Source: Pseudomonas sp. L5B5
GTDB lineage: Bacteria > Pseudomonadota > Gammaproteobacteria > Pseudomonadales > Pseudomonadaceae
DNA length: 64,000 nucleotides
Assembly: GCF_020520285.1 (NCBI RefSeq)
Contig: NZ_CP084742.1
Span: 2,914,001 to 2,978,000 of the forward strand
Reading direction: 5' to 3'
Below the pieces are notes generated by a model, which was given only the letters and a program-made list of their open reading frames with translations, had not been told where the DNA came from and ran no database searches. The translations under genes and the position numbers were made by a program. Positions 42,501-51,360 of the stretch are shown here, piece by piece; the first letter of the stretch is position 1; each line of letters opens with the position of its first letter.

Positions 42501-43759
42501 GCGCACAGCCCCGCAGCCCGTACGGCCGACTCTGCCGATTCGCGGCCCAGGGTGCAGGCCAGCCACTGGCGCATCCCGGCGGCACTCATCGGTGGCGCCA
42601 AGAAGCAGCCCTGCAGATGGGCAGCCCCCATGGACTTGGCCGCCTGGTACTCGGATTCGGTTTCGATCCCCGCCACCACGACCCCCAGGGCGATGCGCCG
42701 GGCCATGCCCACCGCTCCGCCGACCAGTGCCTGCTTGCGCTCGTCCTCGACCATGCCCGCGACAAACGCCGGGGGAATCTTCAACTCGGTGAAGGGCAGC
42801 TCCAGCAAGCGTTGCAGGCTGGTGCCACCGACACCGAAATCACCGATGGACAGCTTGCAGCCGATCATGCGCAGGCGCAGCAAGGCTTCGACATGAGCGG
42901 TATCGGTCTGCAACCGGGTGGTATCGACAATCTCCAGCGTCAGCTGGCGAGCGGGAATTTCGAAGCGCCGCAGCAAGGCTTCTAACTGCCGGGGAAACAG
43001 CGGCCGCTCGAGGATGCCCACCGGAATGTTCACCGCCACCGGCAACGGGTGCCCCATCACCAGCTTGACCCCCGCCGCCAGCTCCAGGGCCTGTTCCAGC
43101 ATGTGCCAGGTGAACACCTCCTGCAGGCCGGCGAATTCGATCAGTGGCAGGAACTCGGCCGGCATCAGCAACCCGCGCTCCGGGTGGTCCCAGCGGGCCA
43201 GCACCTCGACACCATGCAGCCCGCCCCCACGGTGGATGACCGGCTGGAAATACGCCACTCCATGCCCGAGGATCGCCGCCAGGCCCTCTTCCGGGGACAC
43301 GTCGCCCGGAGCGAAAAGATCCAGCGCCAGCAAGTCTCGCAACAAGGCCTGGTTAAGCGCCGGCCCCTGCCGGGAAAACTCCTGATAGGTGCTGAGCAGT
43401 TCGCCAATCACCGCGACCGATGCCGGCTTGGGCAGGCAGGCGAGGATCTTCAAACCCAGCTCCCGGGCCATGCCCGCCGTACCTTCGAGCACATCCGGCT
43501 CGGCGTCGCTGAGAATGATCAGGGCCTGGGCCTGGCGCTCCCGAGCCAGCTCGCGGATCAGCTCCAGGCCATCGGCCTGTTCCAGGTACAGGTCGCAGAT
43601 GGCGATGTCCACCGGCCCCTTGCTCGCCAGCGAACGCCGTGCGGACTCCACGCTCTCGGCGGCCAGCACGTTGAACACGCCATTGGCGTTGAGCATCTGG
43701 TGCAGGGCCATCAACTGGAACGAGTTGTCTTCGAGAATCAGCACATTGAGCGAATGCAT
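42497..43759 (-). CDS. REC-EAL protein with degenerate EAL domain (RocR-like)
   Basis: This encodes 420 residues. The receiver domain (1-125) has Asp11 and phospho-acceptor Asp56 (IAICDLYLEQADG). The EAL domain (about 155-405) keeps Glu185 (GVEVLARW), Asn244, Glu276, Asp307, Lys327 and the QG of HLQGCFLAPP. It has Gly306 where the first Asp of DDFG is expected (SIGDFGVGG) and Ala363 where the catalytic Glu of AEGVE is expected (VVAGIET). Cyclic-di-GMP hydrolysis is therefore unlikely, unlike active RocR. GGAGG lies 7 bases before the ATG at 43759. A phosphate-sink or competitor role for the kinase's Hpt domain is an inference. Confidence 0.9.
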   Translation of the reverse strand: MHSLNVLILEDNSFQLMALHQMLNANGVFNVLAAESVESARRSLASKGPVDIAICDLYLEQADGLELIRELARERQAQALIILSDAEPDVLEGTAGMARELGLKILACLPKPASVAVIGELLSTYQEFSRQGPALNQALLRDLLALDLFAPGDVSPEEGLAAILGHGVAYFQPVIHRGGGLHGVEVLARWDHPERGLLMPAEFLPLIEFAGLQEVFTWHMLEQALELAAGVKLVMGHPLPVAVNIPVGILERPLFPRQLEALLRRFEIPARQLTLEIVDTTRLQTDTAHVEALLRLRMIGCKLSIGDFGVGGTSLQRLLELPFTELKIPPAFVAGMVEDERKQALVGGAVGMARRIALGVVVAGIETESEYQAAKSMGAAHLQGCFLAPPMSAAGMRQWLACTLGRESAESAVRAAGLCA

Positions 43760-43849
43760 GGGGCAACCTCCGGTACGACACAAGCGGGAACAGTCCACTA
43801 AGGGCCGACACGGTAACCAGACAGTTCTTAATCACACATAGGACAAGTC

Positions 43850-46800
43850 CTAAACGCCCAAGGCCGCCTGGATATCCCCACGCAAATTGTCGATCGCCTC
43901 CAGCAGCACCGGCCACGGGGCCTGGGAAAGCTGGCCCGCCTTGACCTGTGCTTCCAGCTCGATGCAGGCCCTGGCCAGGGGCAAGGCATCGATCAGGCAG
44001 CACACGCCCTTGAGCCGATGCAGAGTGGCTCCCAGTCGCCCGGGATCCTGCTCCTGCAGGGCCGTCTCCAGCGCTTGCCGCTCCTGGGCAAGGTTGCGCA
44101 GCAACTCCTGCAGCATGCGTTCGAGCACCTGTTCGTCGGCCTGGGTCATCGTCCGCAGCGTCTGGATATCGAAAGACGGCGGCGGCAGGAAACGCGCCAG
44201 CGTCTGCGCCAGCTGGTCCAGGGTCATCGGCTTGACCAGCAGCTGGTTCATGCCCGCCCGCTCGCAACGCTCGCGCTCATCCTCGAAGGCATTGGCCGTG
44301 CAGCCGATCACAGGGCAAGGGCTGCGCCCCTGCTCGGCCTCGACCCGGCGGATCGCCTCGGTCAGTGCATAACCACTCATGCCGGGCATCTGGCAGTCCG
44401 TTATCACCAGGTCGAACGCACCATTGCGCCAGCACTCCAGCGCTTCCCTGGCGTTGTCGCAGGCCACGACCCGATGCCCGAGGAACATCAGCTGCTGGCT
44501 GAGGACCATGCGATTGGCGCTCAGGTCGTCTACCACCAGCACGTCGATGCTGCGACTTGGCGGCCGTTCGGGTGCGGCCGCGCCTGAGTGCGCGAGATCT
44601 TCGTCGAGCCGCTCCGGATCGAGTTCGAGAGTCACCACGGTCCCGGCACCCAGGGCGCTGTGCAAGTGAATTCGTCCGCCCATCAGCTCGATCAACTGCC
44701 GGCAGATGCTCAACCCCAGGCCGGTCCCGCCATAGGCCTGGGAGATGGTCCTGTTGGCCTGGACAAAGGGCGTGAAGAGCTTTTCCTGTTGCTCGGGGCT
44801 GATCCCCGCTCCCGTATCCGCGACGCTGATGCGCAGGCCGGTCGGCGCGTCTTGCCGCTCGACAGTGATGCGTACCCGGCCTTCGCTGGTGAACTTGAGC
44901 GCATTGCTCAACAGGTTGTGCATGACCTGGCGCAGGCGTAACGGATCGAACAGGTAGCGGCCCCCGGCCTCTTCGCTGAACACCAGCTGCAACTGCACGC
45001 CACGGCTGCGCGCGCTGGCTTCGAACAACTGCCGGATACTCTCGAAAAACGGTTTGAGAGCCGTGGCCTGTGGCGCCAGTTGCATGTAACCGGCCTCGAT
45101 CTTGGCCAGGTCGAGGCTGTCGCCCATCAGGCTGACCAGCTCCTGGGCGGACTGGTAGGCCACCCGCAGGGCCTCGGAAAACGGCGCGCCGCGAACCCTG
45201 GCCTGTTCCTTCTCCAGTTCCAGCAGGCCGATGATCGCCGTCATCGGGGTGCGGATCTCATGGCTCATGGTGGACAGGAACGCGCTCTTGGCCGCATTGG
45301 CCTGATCGGCGGCCTGGCGGGCCTGTACCAACTGGTTCTCCAGGCGCTTGCGCTCGCTGATATCGATCCAGCCACCCAGCAGCCCCTGCAACTGCCCCTG
45401 TGCGCTGTAGAACGGCACCGTCCACTGGTAGGCATGGATCGAGCCGTTACGGGTTTCCACCTGCCGATCGGCAAACACCGACTGCTCACCAGCCAGCAGT
45501 TGCATGATCTCGTTGTGCAACTGGCGGGCGGTGGCCGCAGGCAGCAGGTCCAGTTCGATCAGCTTGCGCCCCTGGATCTGCTCCAGACGCGTACCCAGTT
45601 GCTGCTCGTAACTCTTGTTGCAGGTGATCAGGCGCCCTTCCAGATCGCGGACGAAAACCGGATTGGGCATGCCATCGAACAGCGCTCGCTTGAAGGCCAG
45701 CTGGTCGTTCAGCAGTTGCTCGGCCTGCAGTCTCTGCTGGATCTGGCGCTTGAGCCGGCTGCTCCAGGCCAGCGACAGCAAGCCGAACAGCAACGCCGTG
45801 CAAATGGCCCAGTAGACCCAGGCCGGCACTCGCTGCCAGACAGGCATCGGCACCGGGGTCGAACCTAGCCACTTCAGCCGAATGGCACTGAGCTCCGCCA
45901 CCGGCAATGCCTCCAGCGCCTTGTTCAGGATGCTCAGCAGTTCGGGCTGGTCCTTGCGCACGGCAAACTCGTCGGCGGACCAGGTCCCCTCGACGCTGCG
46001 CCCTGCCCGCAAACCTTCATAGGCCAGGTCCAGCGCCTGCACCTGGATTTCGTTCTGGATGGTCGCCAGGGCTTCGCCACGCTTGACCAGTGCCCGGGCC
46101 TCCTCGTAGTTGGCAACGCTGCGCACACGAATATCGGGATAGTTGCGCCGGATGTAGCTTTCCAGGGTATGCCGGGCCGGTAGCGCCAGCACTTCCCCCG
46201 ACATCTGCTTGAGGCTGCCCAGGCGCCGGTCCTCGGGGCGGACGACGAACACCCAGGCGGCGCCGCCAAAGGCATGGGAGAAGTTGAGGAACAGCCGCCG
46301 GTCCTCGCTGTCGGTCAGGGTGGTATTCATCTGCGCTTGTCCGCTTTCCAGCAGTTGCAGGGTCTGGGCCGTGGACGCGCTCTGCTTGTGGACGAAATGC
46401 AGCCCGGTCATGCGGGCGATGCGGTTGAGCAGGTCGATGTTCAGCCCGACCCAGCGTCCTTCCTTGTCCTTGAACACATGGGGCGGGTAAGGCTGGGACG
46501 CCACCAGGACATGGGGGTGCTGGAGAATCCAGGCCTGCTCCTCGGCGCTCAACTCGATGTGCTCGCCAGAAGTCGTCCCCAGGCCGGTGGTCCAGCGCGC
46601 CTGGATTTCCCGGCGCAGGGATTCGTCGATGCTCTGCAGCGCCCGCTCCAGCAACTGCGCCAGCTGCGGATTGCTGTCGACGGTGGCAAAAGCGAAGCCG
46701 GTAGGCGGCAAGCGGCTCTGCTCATGGATCTGCACCGCCAGGTAGGGCCTCAGGGCCTTGTAGGCGCGGACGATGATCTCGTTGCCGATGAAGGCATCGG

Positions 46801-47437
46801 TATCGCCCTGATTCAGGGCCTCCAGGCCACTGTAGAGATTGGGCGAGAGCATGATCTGGCTGTCTGGATAGGCCGCATGGACCTGCGCGGAATTGGCATA
46901 GCCATCGAGCAGCACCAGCCGCTTGCCGGCCAGGTCATCACTGAGCTCCGGTTCGTCGCCACGCACGACCACCACCGCCTTGTCCGGCATGTAGTCGCTG
47001 GTGAAGCGCAAGCCCGGCACCCCTCGCTCATAGCCGTTGGCGCTGGTGAGGACATCGATGGTGCCATTGCGCAGCGCCTCGACGGCCTGTTCGCGCTCGG
47101 AAAAACCCAGCACCTCCATGCTCACGCCCAATCGCTCGCCCACCAGCCCCAGGTAGTCGGCGCTGATTCCCTGGTAGCGGTTGCGATCGCGGGTGATATC
47201 GATGGGTTGGTAGTCGTCGATCGCGATGCCTACCCGCAGGGTCGGGTGCGCCGCCAGCCACTGGCGCTCGGCAGGCGCCAGCACCAGAGGCTCGAGGTCG
47301 ACGAAGGCCGGCACCAGCTTGAAAGGCAGGTTCTTCGCCGCACTGGCCGGCAGGGCGCACAGCAGCACACCCCAGGCCAGCAGGCCCGCGAGCAACCGGG
47401 ACAGCGCAAGGGAACGGCGAGAAGTTCGACGAGACAT
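43850..47437 (-). CDS. BvgS/RocS1-like hybrid sensor kinase
   Basis: This encodes 1,195 residues. Signal peptide or first helix (about 14-34), then two periplasmic solute-binding (SBP_bac_3) domains, about 55-300 and 310-540, a transmembrane helix near 550-575, a PAS domain about 590-710, HisKA with His726 (STMSHEIRTPM), the ATPase (LLSNALKFTSEGR, ADTGAGIS, GGTGLGLSIC), a receiver with Asp1014 (VITDCQMPGM) and an Hpt with His1140 (LHRLKG). All four phosphorelay steps look intact. GGAGG lies 8 bases before the ATG; the open frame extends 13 codons further. It is upstream of the REC-EAL gene. Confidence 0.93.
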   Translation of the reverse strand: MSRRTSRRSLALSRLLAGLLAWGVLLCALPASAAKNLPFKLVPAFVDLEPLVLAPAERQWLAAHPTLRVGIAIDDYQPIDITRDRNRYQGISADYLGLVGERLGVSMEVLGFSEREQAVEALRNGTIDVLTSANGYERGVPGLRFTSDYMPDKAVVVVRGDEPELSDDLAGKRLVLLDGYANSAQVHAAYPDSQIMLSPNLYSGLEALNQGDTDAFIGNEIIVRAYKALRPYLAVQIHEQSRLPPTGFAFATVDSNPQLAQLLERALQSIDESLRREIQARWTTGLGTTSGEHIELSAEEQAWILQHPHVLVASQPYPPHVFKDKEGRWVGLNIDLLNRIARMTGLHFVHKQSASTAQTLQLLESGQAQMNTTLTDSEDRRLFLNFSHAFGGAAWVFVVRPEDRRLGSLKQMSGEVLALPARHTLESYIRRNYPDIRVRSVANYEEARALVKRGEALATIQNEIQVQALDLAYEGLRAGRSVEGTWSADEFAVRKDQPELLSILNKALEALPVAELSAIRLKWLGSTPVPMPVWQRVPAWVYWAICTALLFGLLSLAWSSRLKRQIQQRLQAEQLLNDQLAFKRALFDGMPNPVFVRDLEGRLITCNKSYEQQLGTRLEQIQGRKLIELDLLPAATARQLHNEIMQLLAGEQSVFADRQVETRNGSIHAYQWTVPFYSAQGQLQGLLGGWIDISERKRLENQLVQARQAADQANAAKSAFLSTMSHEIRTPMTAIIGLLELEKEQARVRGAPFSEALRVAYQSAQELVSLMGDSLDLAKIEAGYMQLAPQATALKPFFESIRQLFEASARSRGVQLQLVFSEEAGGRYLFDPLRLRQVMHNLLSNALKFTSEGRVRITVERQDAPTGLRISVADTGAGISPEQQEKLFTPFVQANRTISQAYGGTGLGLSICRQLIELMGGRIHLHSALGAGTVVTLELDPERLDEDLAHSGAAAPERPPSRSIDVLVVDDLSANRMVLSQQLMFLGHRVVACDNAREALECWRNGAFDLVITDCQMPGMSGYALTEAIRRVEAEQGRSPCPVIGCTANAFEDERERCERAGMNQLLVKPMTLDQLAQTLARFLPPPSFDIQTLRTMTQADEQVLERMLQELLRNLAQERQALETALQEQDPGRLGATLHRLKGVCCLIDALPLARACIELEAQVKAGQLSQAPWPVLLEAIDNLRGDIQAALGV

Positions 47438-47477
47438 CAACCGGGCCTCCGTGCCTTTGGCGGGCAACTGGTTCACG

Positions 47478-47508
47478 AAAAAACAAAGCCCGTCAGGAGA
47501 CGGGCTTC
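47478..47508 (-). terminator. Rho-independent terminator of thrC
   Basis: AAGCCCGTC (47486-47494) pairs with GACGGGCTT (47499-47507) over a 4-base loop. On the minus strand it is followed by TGTTTTTTCG. It lies 23 bases after the thrC stop. Confidence 0.92.
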
Positions 47509-47530
47509 GTGATCGGCAAGGCCAGGAAAA

Positions 47531-48940
47531 TCAGAGCGGCTTGCCACGATTGCCGTGCTGGCTGACGAAAGCCTGCACTGCTTTGAGGTCGTTGGCCAGG
47601 ACCGTGCAGCGCTCTTCACGCTGGAACAGGTCGGACAGATGCGCCGGCAGCTCCAAGGCCTTGCCGACACCGGCCTTCTGCACCGCATCCGGGAACTTGA
47701 CCGGGTGCGCGGTGCCCAGGATAACCATCGGCGTGTCGAGGCTGCGCCGGCACTCGCGGGCAGCTCGGACGCCGATCGCGGTATGCGGGTCCAGCACTTC
47801 GCCGGTCTGGGCGAAGACGTCGGCGATGGTCTCGCAGGTCTGCTCGTCAGTGACCGCCAGGGAATCGAACAGCTTGCGGGCTTCAGCCCAGCGCTCTTGC
47901 TCGACGCTGAAACCACCGCCCTGCTTGAAGTTGTCCATCAGGCCGGCGATGGCCGCACCATTGCGGCCGTGCAGGTCGAACAGCAGTCGCTCGAAGTTCG
48001 ACGAGACCATGATGTCCATGGACGGCGACAGGGTCGCGTGCAGGGTTTCCTTGACGTACTGATTGCCGCTCATGAAGCGGTGCAGGATGTCGTTGCGGTT
48101 GGTGGCGACGATCAGTTGGCTGATCGGCAGGCCCATGTTGCGCGCCAGGTAGCCGGCGAAGATGTCGCCGAAGTTGCCGGTGGGCACCGAGAACGCCACG
48201 GAACGCGCCGGGCCGCCCAGCTGCAGGGCCGCGTGGAAGTAGTAGACGATCTGGGCCATGATCCGCGCCCAGTTGATCGAGTTCACGGCCACCAGGCGGG
48301 TGCCCTTGAGGAAGCCCTGGTCAGCGAAGCTGGCCTTGACCATTTCCTGGCAGTCGTCGAAGTTGCCTTCGATGGCGATGTTGTGGATGTTCTCGCCCAG
48401 GATGGTGGTCATCTGCCGGCGCTGCACGTCCGAGACGCGGTTATGCGGGTGCAGGATGAAGATGTCGACGTTGTCGCAACGCTTGCAGCCTTCGATGGCC
48501 GCCGAGCCGGTATCGCCGGAGGTGGCGCCGACGATCACCACGCGCTCGCCGCGTTTCTCCAGGACATGGTCCAGCAGGCGGCCCAGCAGTTGCAGGGCAA
48601 AGTCCTTGAACGCCAGGGTCGGGCCGTGGAACAGCTCCATCACCCACTCGTTGCCGTTGAGCTGGCGCAGCGGCGCCACGGCGCTATGGGCGAAGACTCC
48701 GTAGGTTTCCTCGAGGATCTTCTTGAAGTCGGCGTCGGCGATGCTGCCGCTGACGAACGGGCGCATGACCCGGAATGCCAGCTCGTGATACGGCAGGCCG
48801 GCCCAGGAGGCAATTTCTTCCTGGGTGAACCGCGGCAGGTTCTCCGGCACGTAGAGGCCGCCGTCAGTGGCCAGGCCAGCGAGCAGTACATCTTCGAAAT
48901 TCAGGGCCGGTGCCTGGCCGCGGGTGCTGATATAGCGCAT
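47531..48940 (-). CDS. thrC: Threonine synthase
   Basis: This encodes 469 residues. The PLP enzyme converts O-phosphohomoserine to threonine. The N-terminus MRYISTRGQAPALNFEDVLL and GLATDGGLYVPENLPRF are typical of the long bacterial form; the PLP lysine lies in FHGPTLAFKDFALQLLG and the phosphate-binding loop in VGATSGDTGSAAIEG. The start at ATG 48938-48940 matches the family; an ATG 33 bases upstream is rejected. It follows hom with a palindrome-bearing gap of 104 bases and ends at a terminator. Confidence 0.97.
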   Translation of the reverse strand: MRYISTRGQAPALNFEDVLLAGLATDGGLYVPENLPRFTQEEIASWAGLPYHELAFRVMRPFVSGSIADADFKKILEETYGVFAHSAVAPLRQLNGNEWVMELFHGPTLAFKDFALQLLGRLLDHVLEKRGERVVIVGATSGDTGSAAIEGCKRCDNVDIFILHPHNRVSDVQRRQMTTILGENIHNIAIEGNFDDCQEMVKASFADQGFLKGTRLVAVNSINWARIMAQIVYYFHAALQLGGPARSVAFSVPTGNFGDIFAGYLARNMGLPISQLIVATNRNDILHRFMSGNQYVKETLHATLSPSMDIMVSSNFERLLFDLHGRNGAAIAGLMDNFKQGGGFSVEQERWAEARKLFDSLAVTDEQTCETIADVFAQTGEVLDPHTAIGVRAARECRRSLDTPMVILGTAHPVKFPDAVQKAGVGKALELPAHLSDLFQREERCTVLANDLKAVQAFVSQHGNRGKPL

Positions 48941-48978
48941 AAGAGCAAACCTTCGGTTTGAGCTGCAAGCCACCAGCT

Positions 48979-49023
48979 ACAAGCTGCAAGCCAGGGCCGC
49001 TCGGCTCCTGACTTGCAGCTTGT
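48979..49023. repeat. Near-perfect 17-bp hairpin between hom and thrC
   Basis: ACAAGCTGCAAGCCAGG (48979-48995) pairs with CCTGACTTGCAGCTTGT (49007-49023), with one mismatch and an 11-base loop. Further AGCTGCAAGC-type units flank it at 48961 and 49028-49036. This is a Pseudomonas intercistronic repeat family, with no T-run, so hom-thrC co-transcription is still expected. Confidence 0.75.
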
Positions 49024-49044
49024 TGCTGGAAGCTTGCCGCTGCT

Positions 49045-50349
49045 TCAATTGAGATGTTCGACGCGGATGCGCATCACTGGGCCGACGACGCCCTGCAGGG
49101 CCTCCAGCGCGGTGATCGCATCATTGATGTGCTGCTCCAGGACCCGATGGGTCAGGAGGATCATCGGCACCAGGCCATCCTGCTCCTCCACTTCCTTCTG
49201 CATGATCGACTCGATGTTGATCCCGCGCTCGGAAAGGATGCTCGCCACCTGGGCCAGCACGCCAGGATGGTCCTTGGCCTGGATCCGCAGGTAATAGGCG
49301 CTCTCGCAGGCCTCGATCGGCAGGATCGGATGGTCGGACAGCGAATCCGGCTGGAAGGCCAGGTGCGGCACGCGGTTCTCGGGATCGCTGGTCATGGCGC
49401 GGACCACGTCCACCAGGTCGGCCACCACGGAGGAAGCGGTCGGCTCCATGCCTGCGCCAGCGCCGTAGAACAGGGTCGAGCCGGCGGCATCGCCGTTGAC
49501 CATGACCGCATTCATCACGCCGTTGACATTGGCGATCAGGCGATCAGCCGGAATCAGCGTCGGGTGGACCCGCAGCTCGATGCCCGCCTCGGTGCGCCGG
49601 GCCACGCCCAGGTGCTTGATGCGGTAGCCCAGGGCCTCGGCATAGTTCACGTCAGCGGTGGTCAGCTTGGTGATGCCTTCGGTGTAGGCCTTGTCGAACT
49701 GCAGCGGGATGCCAAAGGCGATGGACGCGAGGATGGTCAGCTTGTGCGCAGCGTCGATGCCTTCGACGTCGAAGGTCGGGTCGGCCTCGGCGTAACCCAG
49801 GGCCTGGGCTTCGGCCAGCACGTCTTCGAAGGTGCGGCCCTTCTCGCGCATTTCCGACAGGATGAAATTGCCGGTGCCGTTGATGATCCCCGCCAGCCAG
49901 TTGATGCGGTTGGCCGACAGGCCCTCGCGGATCGCCTTGATCACCGGGATGCCACCGGCCACCGCGGCTTCGAAGGCCACGATCACACCCTTCTCCTGGG
50001 CCTTGGCGAAGATTTCGTTGCCGTGCACGGCGATCAGCGCCTTGTTCGCGGTGACCACGTGCTTGCCGTTGTCGATGGCCTTGAGCACCAGCTCGCGAGC
50101 CACGGTGTAGCCGCCCACCAGCTCGATGACAATATCGATCTCGGGGTTGGTCGCCACGGCGAACACATCGTTGGTAATCGCAATACCGGTCGTCTGGAAC
50201 TGAGGCTTTGGCGTACGGGTAGCAATCTGCGCTACTTCGATTCCACGCCCGGCACGCCGGGCAATCTCCTCGGCGTTGCGCTGAAGTACGTTTAGGGTAC
50301 CGCCACCGACAGTACCCAGCCCACAGATGCCTACTTTGACCGGATTCAC
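49045..50349 (-). CDS. hom: Homoserine dehydrogenase
   Basis: This encodes 434 residues. It reduces aspartate semialdehyde to homoserine with NAD(P)H. The Rossmann motif is GICGLGTVGGGTLNVLQR at the N-terminus; the catalytic region contains EAAVAGGIPVIKAIREGL and GIINGTGNFILSEM. A C-terminal ACT domain (about 350-430, YLRIQAKDHPGVLAQVASIL) suggests threonine feedback. The start is GTG at 50347-50349 with GGGGAG 6 bases upstream. It is upstream of thrC and 135 bases downstream of dsbC. Confidence 0.97.
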   Translation of the reverse strand: MNPVKVGICGLGTVGGGTLNVLQRNAEEIARRAGRGIEVAQIATRTPKPQFQTTGIAITNDVFAVATNPEIDIVIELVGGYTVARELVLKAIDNGKHVVTANKALIAVHGNEIFAKAQEKGVIVAFEAAVAGGIPVIKAIREGLSANRINWLAGIINGTGNFILSEMREKGRTFEDVLAEAQALGYAEADPTFDVEGIDAAHKLTILASIAFGIPLQFDKAYTEGITKLTTADVNYAEALGYRIKHLGVARRTEAGIELRVHPTLIPADRLIANVNGVMNAVMVNGDAAGSTLFYGAGAGMEPTASSVVADLVDVVRAMTSDPENRVPHLAFQPDSLSDHPILPIEACESAYYLRIQAKDHPGVLAQVASILSERGINIESIMQKEVEEQDGLVPMILLTHRVLEQHINDAITALEALQGVVGPVMRIRVEHLN

Positions 50350-50484
50350 TCTGAACTCCCCATAAAACGGCCGACGCTAGGCCGGCCGTGGAAATCAGCC
50401 GCAAACAGCGCGGCTCTCTATTAATGCCCCGCCGGCTGCAACCGACGGGACATGATCGTCAAAGGCTAGCGTGACGATGCAGGA

Positions 50485-51216
50485 TTATTTCGCACCCAGT
50501 GCCAGCTTGGCGATCTGCGGTGCAGGCTGATAGCCCGGAATCACTTGGCCGTCAGCCAGGACGATGGCTGGCGTGCCGTTGACGCCGATCGACTGGCCCA
50601 GGGCGAACTGCTTGGAAACCGGGTTGGCGCACTTGGCGGCCTTGATTTCCTTGCCATCGACCATCTTGTCCATGGCCGCTTTCTTGTCCGCAGAACACCA
50701 GACCGCCTGAAGCTGTTCATCACCCGGCGAGCCGAGGCCCTGGCGCGGGAACGCGACATAACGCACTTCGACGCCTGCCTTGTTCAGCGCAGGGATTTCG
50801 GCGTGCAGCTTGTGGCAGTACGGGCAGGTGGTGTCGGTGAAGACGGTGATATGGGTCTTGGTCTCGCCAATGGCCGGATAGACCACAGTTTCCGCGACCG
50901 GGATGCCATTGATCAACTTGGAAATCCCCAGGCGCTCGGTTTTTTCCGTCAGGTTGACCGGCTTGCCGTCCTTGAGCTGAAACAGGTAACCCTGGACCAC
51001 GAACTGACCGTCGGCGCTGGCATACAGCACCCGGCTGCCCTTGAGCTTGACCTCGTACAGGCCGGACAGCGGGCTGGCGGTGATGCTTTCTACCGGAACC
51101 TCGAGCTGCAGGGTCTCGAGGCTTTTGCGAATAGCTTTCTCGGCATTTTCATCGGCCATGACGAACGTGCTGAGCAGCGCCAGGGAAGCGGCGGCAATAA
51201 TCTGGGTCAAGCGCAT
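50485..51216 (-). CDS. dsbC: Thiol:disulfide interchange protein DsbC
   Basis: This encodes 243 residues. This periplasmic disulfide isomerase has a signal peptide (about 1-20, cleavage at VMA|DE), an N-terminal dimerisation domain and a thioredoxin-fold domain. The active site is Cys131-Pro-Tyr-Cys134 (TDTTCPYCHKLH). A second Cys pair (CSADKK, CANP) is structural, and the cis-Pro lies in GVNGTPAIVLADG. CAGGAG precedes the ATG at 51216; the frame extends 28 codons upstream without a signal. xerD is 144 bases upstream in the same direction, the usual xerD-dsbC order. Confidence 0.95.
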   Translation of the reverse strand: MRLTQIIAAASLALLSTFVMADENAEKAIRKSLETLQLEVPVESITASPLSGLYEVKLKGSRVLYASADGQFVVQGYLFQLKDGKPVNLTEKTERLGISKLINGIPVAETVVYPAIGETKTHITVFTDTTCPYCHKLHAEIPALNKAGVEVRYVAFPRQGLGSPGDEQLQAVWCSADKKAAMDKMVDGKEIKAAKCANPVSKQFALGQSIGVNGTPAIVLADGQVIPGYQPAPQIAKLALGAK

Positions 51217-51360
51217 GGGAACTCCTGAAGGCGGGCAAATGGGCCACTGGGAGCGGTTGCGCCGGCAACGGCTCGCAACAGCCGTTTTGCGAACCGGCAA
51301 AGCCTAACACATCTGCTTGTTCGCACCGACTACGGGCGACGCAAAGCGCCAACAGCCCGA

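Noticed and set aside
48957..49036. Repeated AGCTGCAAGC units as a CRISPR-like array
   Set aside because: The units are short, in both orientations and without regular spacers or cas genes; they fit an intercistronic palindrome family.
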